This document shows, one piece after another, positions 36,179 through 44,032 of a stretch of 64,000 nucleotides of DNA. The stretch comes from Desulfurivibrionaceae bacterium (GTDB lineage Bacteria > Desulfobacterota > Desulfobulbia > Desulfobulbales > VMSU01). The stretch lies in NCBI GenBank assembly GCA_030145275.1, contig JAQYVV010000001.1, positions 186,001 to 250,000 of the forward strand. The letters run 5' to 3'. Position 1 is the stretch's first letter. Every line of letters starts with the position of its first letter. The notes under the pieces are model-generated. The model was not told where the DNA came from. It searched no databases and saw nothing but the letters and a program-made list of their open reading frames with translations. A program made the position numbers and the translations under genes.

Positions 36179-36210
36179 AAGGGATAGCTCTAGGGCTGTC
36201 CCTTTTTTTA
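36179..36210 (+). terminator. Rho-independent terminator of the pilin gene
   Basis: The stem AAGGGATAGC (36179-36188) pairs with GCTGTCCCTT (36195-36204), with one G-U pair, followed by a T run. Confidence 0.88.
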
Positions 36211-38247
36211 TGGAATTCTACCTTGTTCTGCTGCCTTGCTGGCGGCCGTTATTGTTTTATCTCTTCTTTTATTAAGCAGATCAAACTCATTGTTGAAGTT
36301 ATGCAAGGCCTTTTGAAATATTGTTCCTTTCAGAAGGCTGACAATCTCTGCATGTATTTCATCCCTGTATTCTGTCTTTCCCTCTAAATATAATATCTCT
36401 AGTAAGGCAATTCGTGCATCTATATTATCTGGATAATAGTTGTTGAAATCAAGATAATGCTGGGTAGCCTTATTCAGGTCATTCATTAATCTGTACGCTT
36501 CTCCCATCACATATATAGGCAGTTTGTTCTCGGGGCTTAATTTTAGAGCGGTAATAGCAGATTTTATGGCATTTTCGGGTAAACCTGATCGGGTTAAAAT
36601 TCGTGCCTGAAGGTAGTGGTACTGCCCCTGTGTCTTGTTGAGAGATAAAGCTTTTTTAATCAAATCAAGGGACTCTTGATCGTCTCCCTGGTCAAATTTT
36701 ATTTGAGCAAGTGCGGCATATGATTTGGCATTATTGGGATTTAATTTTATTAACTCATGTAGATATATTTCCGCATTCTCAAGTTGGTTTACAGCCATGT
36801 ATTGCAGGCCTAAATTGTAGAGAATCTTTTCGGGATAATTCTTTTTCGTCATCTTGGTGGCAGATAGCCCGGCCTTTGTTGATTCTATTGCTTTAGCGTA
36901 TTGTTTTTCATCAAAATATGCTTTGCCAATATCAATATAAGGTCGGATGAGGTTGGGGTATTTATTAATGTTATCCTGCCATAGACTTATTTCATCTTTT
37001 AAAATGTTATTTCGTGCGTGGGTTGTGTAGCCAACAAGGAGAAAAACAGCGATTGCAAATAGCAGATATATCTGCTGAAGGTTCTTGTTGTCAGAAAAAT
37101 AATGATAAAGCCTTATGATTATAATGGCGGGCGGAACAAAGATGAACATAGAGGGCAGATAATTCCTATGCTCAAATATCATTTCCAGTGGCACAATAGA
37201 GCTTTCAATCAGATGGTTTAGAAAGAAAAATATGATACTAAAAGATATAAGCGGATATCTGCCAGCCTTCATAAGCGCAATTAATAAGGTGCTCAGCAGA
37301 GCGAGAAAAGCAGGGATAGTTGTCCATGGATAAAATAGGGAATTTGAATATTCTATATCATGAAGTAAGGCGAAATTCTGGTCAATTGGGCAGAAGATGA
37401 GATAAAGATATTTAAGAATTACCCTTGGCTGGGTCAGTAACCGTTCTAAAAGGGAAAACGGGCGAGTAGAGTAACCTGCAACGATTGAATCCAGGTCCTG
37501 AAAAACAATAAACAGAAGAGCAGCAATGGTAAAACCGAGCAGTAGCTTATAATTTTTCAGCAGAGTTTTTTTTGAAAAGCCTTGAATAAGAATTAGCTCA
37601 GCTGCCAATATGACGATTGGCAGCATAAATGAATTTTCTTTAGAGGCAAATGCTAACAGTGCCGCCAGAAAAGCGAAAAGAAAAAAAGACGTTTTATGTG
37701 CGGCTTGATTGGATCTGGCTAAAAGATAAAAATACAGGGAAGCTATGGAGAAGAGTCCGGCTAGACTTGCCATGCGCTGGACAATATAGGTGACCGCTGT
37801 TACCTGTATTGGGTGTATTGCCCAGATAAAACTTGCCAGCAAGGCAATATGATAGGCGTAGGTTTTGTTGAATTTACAGGTGCTTGACGCTGATATGGCT
37901 TGTTGGATGCATAAAAACAGAAAAACAGTGCTTAAGAAATGGATAAGCAGGTTTACAACATGATAGCCCAGGACATTATCTTGATGGAAATAGTAATTTA
38001 AAGCTAATGTGAGAAACGAAAGGGGCCGATTTATAGCGTTGCTGTCAGTACCATGGAATGATTTTTTTATTTCAGCCCAGCTCAAAGAATGCGGCTGCAC
38101 ATTACTGTTTTGGGTAATGTTGGGAAAATCATCGAAATGCCAACCACAGTCAAAGCTGTTGCTGTAAATGGCAAATAGAAGAAAGGATAGGGCGAGAAAG
38201 GTAAGTGTTTTCTTGATATTGCTAGGATGTGGTGGGAATATTTTCAT
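36208..38247 (-). CDS. TMTC-like membrane protein: GT-C glycosyltransferase-type N-terminus with C-terminal TPRs
   Basis: A 679-residue protein. Residues 1-420 contain about ten membrane segments. In the first loop, after TM1, is HFDDFPNITQNSNV, with an Asp-Asp pair where GT-C glycosyltransferases (PMT, TMTC) carry their catalytic acid. The next segment, NRPLSFLTLALNYYFH, is also typical of the TMTC layout. Residues 440-640 hold about five TPR motifs (IDIGKAYFDEKQYAKAIEST and similar). It is encoded 22 bp after the GspF-like gene inside the pilus locus. I infer a pilin or surface-protein glycosyltransferase; in MSHA loci a TPR protein (MshN) stands at a similar place. Confidence 0.72.
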   Translation of the reverse strand: MKIFPPHPSNIKKTLTFLALSFLLFAIYSNSFDCGWHFDDFPNITQNSNVQPHSLSWAEIKKSFHGTDSNAINRPLSFLTLALNYYFHQDNVLGYHVVNLLIHFLSTVFLFLCIQQAISASSTCKFNKTYAYHIALLASFIWAIHPIQVTAVTYIVQRMASLAGLFSIASLYFYLLARSNQAAHKTSFFLFAFLAALLAFASKENSFMLPIVILAAELILIQGFSKKTLLKNYKLLLGFTIAALLFIVFQDLDSIVAGYSTRPFSLLERLLTQPRVILKYLYLIFCPIDQNFALLHDIEYSNSLFYPWTTIPAFLALLSTLLIALMKAGRYPLISFSIIFFFLNHLIESSIVPLEMIFEHRNYLPSMFIFVPPAIIIIRLYHYFSDNKNLQQIYLLFAIAVFLLVGYTTHARNNILKDEISLWQDNINKYPNLIRPYIDIGKAYFDEKQYAKAIESTKAGLSATKMTKKNYPEKILYNLGLQYMAVNQLENAEIYLHELIKLNPNNAKSYAALAQIKFDQGDDQESLDLIKKALSLNKTQGQYHYLQARILTRSGLPENAIKSAITALKLSPENKLPIYVMGEAYRLMNDLNKATQHYLDFNNYYPDNIDARIALLEILYLEGKTEYRDEIHAEIVSLLKGTIFQKALHNFNNEFDLLNKRRDKTITAASKAAEQGRIP

Positions 38248-38269
38248 ACCTTATTGCTTGGCATGGGAG

Positions 38270-39493
38270 CTATTGGACCATTTTAGTAAGGTCCCACATG
38301 GGCATGAAAATAGCTAAGGCAAAGAAGCCGACAACGCCAGTGAGGACGATTATCATTACGGGTCCTATGGCTTCAGCAAGTCCTCCTACCGCATAGGCAA
38401 CTTCTTCGTCATAATGTTTGGCGACCTCGTTTAACATATCTTCCAGAGATCCAGATTCTTCGCCTATCGTGATCATGTTTACCACCATGGGTGGAAAGTA
38501 TTTGGTGTTTCTTAATGGCTCTGAGATCCCTCTGCCTTCTTCCAGTTGTTTTCCTATTCCTTTGAATTCATGTGAGATTGCTGCATTGCCTAAGGTTTCG
38601 GATATAATATTAAAAGATTCTAGAACACTAATGCCGCTGGCAAGAAGAAGACTTAAGATGCTTGCAAATCTAGACATTGCTGATTTTATAAACAGTGGAC
38701 CAATGATGGGGATAAAAGTAAGAAAACGATCCCTATTTAAGGCCCCATTATCCGTCTTAAAATAATATTTTGCAGCAAATATACCCCCAACAACTGCCCC
38801 TATCATAATCATCCAGTATTGCTGCATAGCGTTATACATTATCAGGCATACCTGGGTGGGAAAAGGAAGGTCTAAGCCTGCTTTCTCAAAAACACCGATG
38901 AATTTAGGGATAACAAAATTAAGAAGGAAGAAAAAAGAGCCAAACAGAACACCGATGACCATCTTTGGATAGGCGAGGGCCGATTTTATGTCTCTTTTTA
39001 CCTTGTATTCGTGTTCCAGGATTGAGGTTATCTTTTCAAGTATCTCGATCATGGTGCCGCTGACTTCACCGGCATTTATCAGGCCGCAATATAATTTTGA
39101 GAATATATTGGGGTGTTTTTTGAATACAAAGGTCAGTGAGCGGCCTTCCTGGACTTCATTGCCCATATCTTTTAGGGCAGCTTTCAATACGGTATTTTTG
39201 GTTTGATCCTGGAGAATGTCAAAAATCTGCATAATGGGAATGCCCGCTCTGAGCATGGTCCGCATCTGCTTTGTGAACATTATAACATCTTCAGATTTTA
39301 TAGGTGAAAGGAGCTTATCTATAAAGCTTGAGGAGGCACCGCCTGATTTTTCACTTGCGGCAGCTTTTACGCTAACAGGTATAACATCTTGATTTGATAA
39401 AATAGTACCAGCGGCATCAATGGATGAGGCTTCGATTGTCCCCTCTATTGTTTTGCCTGCTTGGTTTATTGCTTTATAATCAAATTTTGCCAT
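38270..39493 (-). CDS. Type IV pilus inner-membrane platform protein (PilC/MshG/GspF family)
   Basis: A 407-residue protein of the GspF family. It starts MAKFDYKAINQAGKTIEGTI, the usual N-terminus. Two GspF repeats are present: the first with FTKQMRTMLRAGIPIMQIFD and GEVSGTMIEILEKI, the second with FASILSLLLASGISVLESFN and GEESGSLEDMLNEVA. Three membrane segments are at about 170-190, 220-240 and 375-400. It anchors the motor ATPase to the inner-membrane assembly. It is downstream of the PilB/MshE gene by 67 bp in the same direction. Confidence 0.92.
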   Translation of the reverse strand: MAKFDYKAINQAGKTIEGTIEASSIDAAGTILSNQDVIPVSVKAAASEKSGGASSSFIDKLLSPIKSEDVIMFTKQMRTMLRAGIPIMQIFDILQDQTKNTVLKAALKDMGNEVQEGRSLTFVFKKHPNIFSKLYCGLINAGEVSGTMIEILEKITSILEHEYKVKRDIKSALAYPKMVIGVLFGSFFFLLNFVIPKFIGVFEKAGLDLPFPTQVCLIMYNAMQQYWMIMIGAVVGGIFAAKYYFKTDNGALNRDRFLTFIPIIGPLFIKSAMSRFASILSLLLASGISVLESFNIISETLGNAAISHEFKGIGKQLEEGRGISEPLRNTKYFPPMVVNMITIGEESGSLEDMLNEVAKHYDEEVAYAVGGLAEAIGPVMIIVLTGVVGFFALAIFMPMWDLTKMVQ

Positions 39494-39560
39494 TTACGGA
39501 TTACGGATCAGATATTAGTCGACTATAGGTTGCTATGAAAAAGCTAATTTTTCATAGAAT

Positions 39561-41264
39561 CTATACAAGTACAGTTTTTCCTGCTTCATCAAAGGTGGTA
39601 AGTCCTTCTTTTACCTTTATGAGTGCAATATCTTTTAATAATTTAAGTTTCCCCATTGATTTTAACGTCTTGCTGATCTCCCCGGATGACGCTTCGTTGA
39701 CAATCAGGTCTCTTACTGTATCATCAACCAGCATTAGTTCATAAATCCCCATTCTACCTTTTAGACCGGTCTGTGAGCAGTATGAGCAGCCAGCCCCTTT
39801 CTTGTAGGTGGCGGTGGGGTCAGCTTCAAGGCCCCAATACTTTAATATACTTTCTGTAGGTTCGTATGGTTTAGAGCAGTAGGTACAATTGGCGCGAATT
39901 AACCTTTGGGCGCATACACCTAAAAGAGCTGATGAAACAAGAAAAGGTTCAACCCCCATGTTGCTGAGGCGGGTGATAGTACTTGTTGAGTCATTAGTGT
40001 GCAGGGTGCTTAAAACAAGATGGCCTGTAAGGGCTGCCTGGGTTGAAATGCTGGCAGTCTCGCTGTCTCTGATCTCCCCAACCATAATGACATCGGGATC
40101 TTGGCGCAATATAGAACGAAGCCCTGAAGCGAATGTCATTCCGGCCTTGACATTCAATTGTACCTGGCGGACTCCGTCCATTCTGAACTCGACTGGATCT
40201 TCAAGGGTTATGATGTTTACTTCAGGGGAGATAACTTTTTGTAGAATTGCATAAAGTGAACTTGATTTACCGCTTCCTGTGGGGCCAACACTGAGGATCA
40301 TCCCATAGGGTTGTTTGGCAAGTTTTAAAATATTATCATAGTCATCCGGCAGAAGTCCCAAATCTTCAAGGGCTAGGGCGCCGGCACTGACAAAAAGAAG
40401 ACGCATTACCATGTTTTCCCCGTAGATGGTAGGTAGGGTGGAGACACGGAGACTGACCTCCTGGTTTTCTACTTGGATGTTGAAACGACCATCAAGCGGG
40501 ATTCTGGTATTGGTAATATCCATATTGGCGAGTATTTTTATACGCGAAATTATACCAGCCAGGGTTGCTTTAGGCGGTGGGGGGACTTCATGCAGCTTTC
40601 CGTCAATTCTCATCCGTACCGAAGCGCTGTTCTTCTCGGGGCTAATATGGATATCGCTTGCTTTTTCATTCACTGCTTGGCGGAGAATAGAGTTAACCAG
40701 CCTGATAACCGGAGCTGCGTCTGCCATGTCATGCAGCTCGCTGGAGGATTCTGGCTCTTCGGCTTCCGCCTCGGCATCTTTGATGTCAAAATCCTGGTCG
40801 AGGTCATCGAGTACATCCCCCACTGCTGATCTAATTCCGTAAATACCGTTCATCAGCAGGGTAAGCTGTGATTTTGTACAGATCATCGGCTCTACTTCGA
40901 TATCGGCATATTGCTCGATAAAGTCAAGGGCATTAACATCCATGGGGTCAGACATGGTGATGGTCATAACAAAATCATCTTTTTCTATCGGAACCAGATT
41001 GTGTTTGGTGGCTATATCATGGGGGATTAAAGCAGCTAGTTCCGGCCCAATTTGGTACTCGTCCGGGTCGAATTTTTTTATTCTGAGCTGGTCGCTCAAC
41101 ATGTCAACGATCTGATTTTCGGTAACTATTTTCTTGGCAAGTAAAAAGTCTCCCAAGCGCAGTCCTGAGCCCCTTTGATTTTGAAGTACGGTCTCAAGCT
41201 GTTCATTGGTTACAAGACCTTCATCAAGCAACATTTCGCCAAGTCTTTTTCTTACCTTGTGCAA
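39561..41264 (-). CDS. Type IV pilus extension ATPase (PilB/MshE/GspE family)
   Basis: A 567-residue hexameric motor ATPase. The N-terminal MshEN-type domain (KRLGEMLLDEGLVTNEQLE; RLGDFLLAKKIVTENQIV) binds c-di-GMP in MshE; whether the key residues are retained here was not checked. Walker A is GPTGSGKSS, the Asp box is EDPVEF, Walker B is VIMVGEIRDSETA, and the His box is TGHLVLSTLHTN. A four-Cys zinc site follows (CTYCSKPY and CSYCSQTG). The order with secretin and platform genes fits MSHA-type loci. Confidence 0.93.
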   Translation of the reverse strand: MHKVRKRLGEMLLDEGLVTNEQLETVLQNQRGSGLRLGDFLLAKKIVTENQIVDMLSDQLRIKKFDPDEYQIGPELAALIPHDIATKHNLVPIEKDDFVMTITMSDPMDVNALDFIEQYADIEVEPMICTKSQLTLLMNGIYGIRSAVGDVLDDLDQDFDIKDAEAEAEEPESSSELHDMADAAPVIRLVNSILRQAVNEKASDIHISPEKNSASVRMRIDGKLHEVPPPPKATLAGIISRIKILANMDITNTRIPLDGRFNIQVENQEVSLRVSTLPTIYGENMVMRLLFVSAGALALEDLGLLPDDYDNILKLAKQPYGMILSVGPTGSGKSSSLYAILQKVISPEVNIITLEDPVEFRMDGVRQVQLNVKAGMTFASGLRSILRQDPDVIMVGEIRDSETASISTQAALTGHLVLSTLHTNDSTSTITRLSNMGVEPFLVSSALLGVCAQRLIRANCTYCSKPYEPTESILKYWGLEADPTATYKKGAGCSYCSQTGLKGRMGIYELMLVDDTVRDLIVNEASSGEISKTLKSMGKLKLLKDIALIKVKEGLTTFDEAGKTVLV

Positions 41265-41296
41265 ATCTTATATCCTAATTGAAAGTTGGAAGGGAC

Positions 41297-41375
41297 GAGT
41301 TGAAAGTTGAAAGGTAGAAGTTGCAAGGTGATCGTAGCAATTCCCATCTCTCTTTCATCTTGCATCTTTCAACTC
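41297..41375. repeat. Hairpin of GTTGAAAG-type sequence upstream of the ATPase gene
   Basis: GAGTTGAAAG (41297-41306) pairs with CTTTCAACTC (41366-41375). The same heptamer GTTGAAA is repeated at 54917 and 58918. It lies between the ATPase and secretin genes. Its role is unknown. Confidence 0.5.
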
Positions 41376-42875
41376 TTGTTTTGTTTTAGATAATATTGTA
41401 GGGGTGATGAAAATAAGTAAATCCTCAAACTCCTTACCCGTATTGCTGGCTTTAAATAGGCCACCGATAATGGGGATATCCATTAGCATGGGGACACCGT
41501 CATTTTGAGTTGAAGTCTTTTCTTTGGTTAGTCCTGCAATTACAACAGTAGCGGAATTCTGGACTATTAAATTTGTTTTGGCATTCTTGGTCAGGACGTA
41601 TGGGGTGCCGCCAACGGTTCTGGTTGCATCTACCTCGTCTTTTTGTGCCTCTATTTCTAGTTTTATGCTCTCTCCTGATATCACATGTGGTGTTACTGTC
41701 AATTTGAGGGTAGCTTCTGCCTGGGAGTAAATAATCTGTCCCAGGTCATCGGTGCCGCTGGGATAGGGAATGGTTGTGCCGCTTTCAATAATGGCCTGAT
41801 TATTATCTAAGGTCGCAATTGAAGGACTGGAGAGGATATTGATTTTACCAGCACTCTGTAAGGCTGAAAGATGTACATCTAAAGTAATGTCGGCACCGGC
41901 GCCGGTTATTCCCAGGAGTGCACCTTCACCTAAGAAGTCACTGGCAACGGTGTAAGAGAAATCGCCAAACCTCTGGCTCCCGGCATTTGTTGATCCTCCC
42001 CATCTTACCCCAAGCTCTCTGGCCGTGTCTTTAGTCGTTTCAATGATGTGGGCTTTAATTAAAACCTGGGGCGTCGGTTTGTCGAGATCGTAAACTAGTT
42101 TCAGTAAATTGTTCATATTATCCGTGGTATCACGGATAATAAGTGAGCTGGTGTGGGAATCCACGGAAACAGAACCTCGTGGGGCACCTGCCGCATCTTT
42201 TGAGAGAAGCAAGTTAAGAGATGTGGCGATTTCACTGGGCTTAGAATATTCAATGGCTATCAACTCTGTAACCAGGGGTGAGACTTGTTCGGCCTCAATT
42301 TCAAGGGATTGTCTTGAAATTTTCTCCTTTATATCCCCCAGGCTCATGACATGCAGCAGGTTGTCCTCTTTGGTGGCGACAAGATTGTAATTTTGGACAA
42401 TGCTCATGAAAACCTTATTCCAGGGAGTATCTGTGATGTGGGTGTTAATTGTTCCTTTTACGTTGGGGCTAAGTAGGATATTTTGGTTTGCTATTCTGGC
42501 AAGGGTTCGTAACACCGTTTGGATTTGATCGTCAACAAAGCGGACTGAGATCAGTTGACTTGGCAGGCGCCTCATTAGGTCATCTGCTTTTGTAATTTCC
42601 TTATCGACAGCTGGTTCCTTAGTAACCGTTTTTAATTCTGCTTGCTGTAGTTTTGTGTCAGCTATGAACGCATCTCTTTTGGGTAAATATGGTTGGGAAA
42701 CTTCAGCTTTTGCCTGCCATTCCTTAAAAAAATCATCTTTACTTTCCTGCTGCTTGTTAACGCAGCCACTTATAAAAACAGTAGAGCACACGATCATTAT
42801 GGCCATAACGATCGTGTGCAGTTTAAACTTATTTATTTGCATAGGTGTCACCATCTTGTTTTTCGAGTATGCCAT
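41355..42875 (-). CDS. Pilus secretin, MshL/PilQ-like lipoprotein
   Basis: A 506-residue outer-membrane secretin through which the pilus exits. An N-terminal lipoprotein signal has the lipobox FISGC (near residue 38). The N0-type domain contains SVRFVDDQIQTVLRTLARIA and PNVKGTINTHITDTPWNKVF. An N1-type domain (KPSEIATSLNLLLS) and the secretin domain follow, with VLIKAHIIETTKDTARELG, GKINILSSPSIATLDNNQA and VPMLMDIPIIGGLFK. It is short, as MshL proteins are. Start at 42875; an internal ATG at 42842 would give a cleaner signal peptide. Confidence 0.9.
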   Translation of the reverse strand: MAYSKNKMVTPMQINKFKLHTIVMAIMIVCSTVFISGCVNKQQESKDDFFKEWQAKAEVSQPYLPKRDAFIADTKLQQAELKTVTKEPAVDKEITKADDLMRRLPSQLISVRFVDDQIQTVLRTLARIANQNILLSPNVKGTINTHITDTPWNKVFMSIVQNYNLVATKEDNLLHVMSLGDIKEKISRQSLEIEAEQVSPLVTELIAIEYSKPSEIATSLNLLLSKDAAGAPRGSVSVDSHTSSLIIRDTTDNMNNLLKLVYDLDKPTPQVLIKAHIIETTKDTARELGVRWGGSTNAGSQRFGDFSYTVASDFLGEGALLGITGAGADITLDVHLSALQSAGKINILSSPSIATLDNNQAIIESGTTIPYPSGTDDLGQIIYSQAEATLKLTVTPHVISGESIKLEIEAQKDEVDATRTVGGTPYVLTKNAKTNLIVQNSATVVIAGLTKEKTSTQNDGVPMLMDIPIIGGLFKASNTGKEFEDLLIFITPTILSKTKQELKDAR

Positions 42876-42972
42876 GTCCTGAGGTAAAGGGCTCAGGTGT
42901 TGGGTGAAGAGGTTTCTTGGTTTATCTCTTTAGGACTGACATTATTTCTGCCCGGTTTTAGCTGCAATTGTA

Positions 42973-43494
42973 TCATTTTCTTTGTGTGGTGATCGTGCCA
43001 GCTTCTTGCTCTGGTTTTATGTCCACATCAAAAGGTTCGCCTTGTAGGGTAACCTGAATCTTGTCTTTAGAAATTTGGGTTAATGTGAATCCCTTAATGT
43101 TGTCGTCTAGCTTGTAGTCCGTACCGTTTATTATGGCAATTTTTTCATCTGCCATCTCCAGAAAGCCCGAATAATTGAAAAGGGTAGGGGTGAACTGTTG
43201 TATGATAGCTTCCTTGTCTGCATTACTGCTCCCTTCCTCTGCAATATTATCATGGGGGCGGCGGAAGAAAATATCTTCCGGCCATGGGGAGTTGATTTTC
43301 TTGATCAGATTTTGTACCTGACCATCTATCGCCTGGCTGGATAATTTTGTTTTGGCGGCAGTTATAATCTCTGAGCTGTTTTGCTGGATTACCTCCGAGG
43401 AGTCGTCCTTTTTTGAGAGTACCAAGAAATCAAGGGCACCGTATACCGCAGCTATAATAGAGATTGCTACTATAATTTTCTCGCGCTTTTCCAC
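42973..43494 (-). CDS. Small inner-membrane pilus protein, MshK/PilP-like
   Basis: A 173-residue protein with a single N-terminal membrane helix (IIVAISIIAAVYGALDFLVL) and a periplasmic part ending in a beta-rich stretch (KIAIINGTDYKLDDNIKGFT, VTLQGEPFDVD) like the C-terminal fold of PilP or MshK. Such proteins connect the inner-membrane PilN/PilO complex to the secretin. The identification relies mainly on gene order: it is encoded between PilO-like and secretin genes and starts one base after the PilO-like stop. Confidence 0.65.
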   Translation of the reverse strand: MEKREKIIVAISIIAAVYGALDFLVLSKKDDSSEVIQQNSSEIITAAKTKLSSQAIDGQVQNLIKKINSPWPEDIFFRRPHDNIAEEGSSNADKEAIIQQFTPTLFNYSGFLEMADEKIAIINGTDYKLDDNIKGFTLTQISKDKIQVTLQGEPFDVDIKPEQEAGTITTQRK

Positions 43495-43495
43495 C

Positions 43496-44032
43496 TTAAG
43501 AAAGCCTCACAGAGAATGTTAAATCCATATCTAAAATGTTTTCGTTAGATATTATTTTTAATCTTTCTATCTTGTCAATGTAGGTTACTTTTAGTAAGGC
43601 AAAGAGGAAGGAGCGTAGATCAGTAATCTTACCTTGCATCCTTGCGTTAAATGTGACTGTTTTTAGTTGTATGCTGCTCTCAGGGACAATCGGCTCAATT
43701 GTGATTACCCGTAAATTTCCCTCTTTTGCCAGTCTTTCAATTTCACCGATAACCGAACTTGTCTCAATTAGGGGAATAGATGTCAGGGAGATGTTCGGCA
43801 GGGTTGGCATCTCGTTAAGTTCTATTAGTTTTTGATCGATTGTTTTTATTATCTCTGCAAGTTCTGATTGTTCAGCGATTTTTGCTTTAACCTGCGGTAT
43901 CTCGTCTTCAAGCAATTTTATTTTGGCCATCAGAGGCAAAATACTGACCAGGATAATGAGCGCCAGCACGCCTAAACAAATGCCTAGGAAAGCGAAATTT
44001 CTTTTTGAAAAAGCTAAGGGGAATCCTTTCAT
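43496..44032 (-). CDS. PilO/MshJ-like alignment-complex protein
   Basis: A 178-residue protein with one N-terminal membrane helix (FAFLGICLGVLALIILVSIL) followed by a coiled coil (LEDEIPQVKAKIAEQSELAE) and a small ferredoxin-like periplasmic domain. This is the PilO/GspM-like layout. It overlaps the end of the PilM/PilN fusion gene by 4 bp (ATGA). The Glu-Ile-Glu-Arg-Leu-Ala stretch in the periplasmic domain also fits. Called from layout and order. Confidence 0.75.
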   Translation of the reverse strand: MKGFPLAFSKRNFAFLGICLGVLALIILVSILPLMAKIKLLEDEIPQVKAKIAEQSELAEIIKTIDQKLIELNEMPTLPNISLTSIPLIETSSVIGEIERLAKEGNLRVITIEPIVPESSIQLKTVTFNARMQGKITDLRSFLFALLKVTYIDKIERLKIISNENILDMDLTFSVRLS

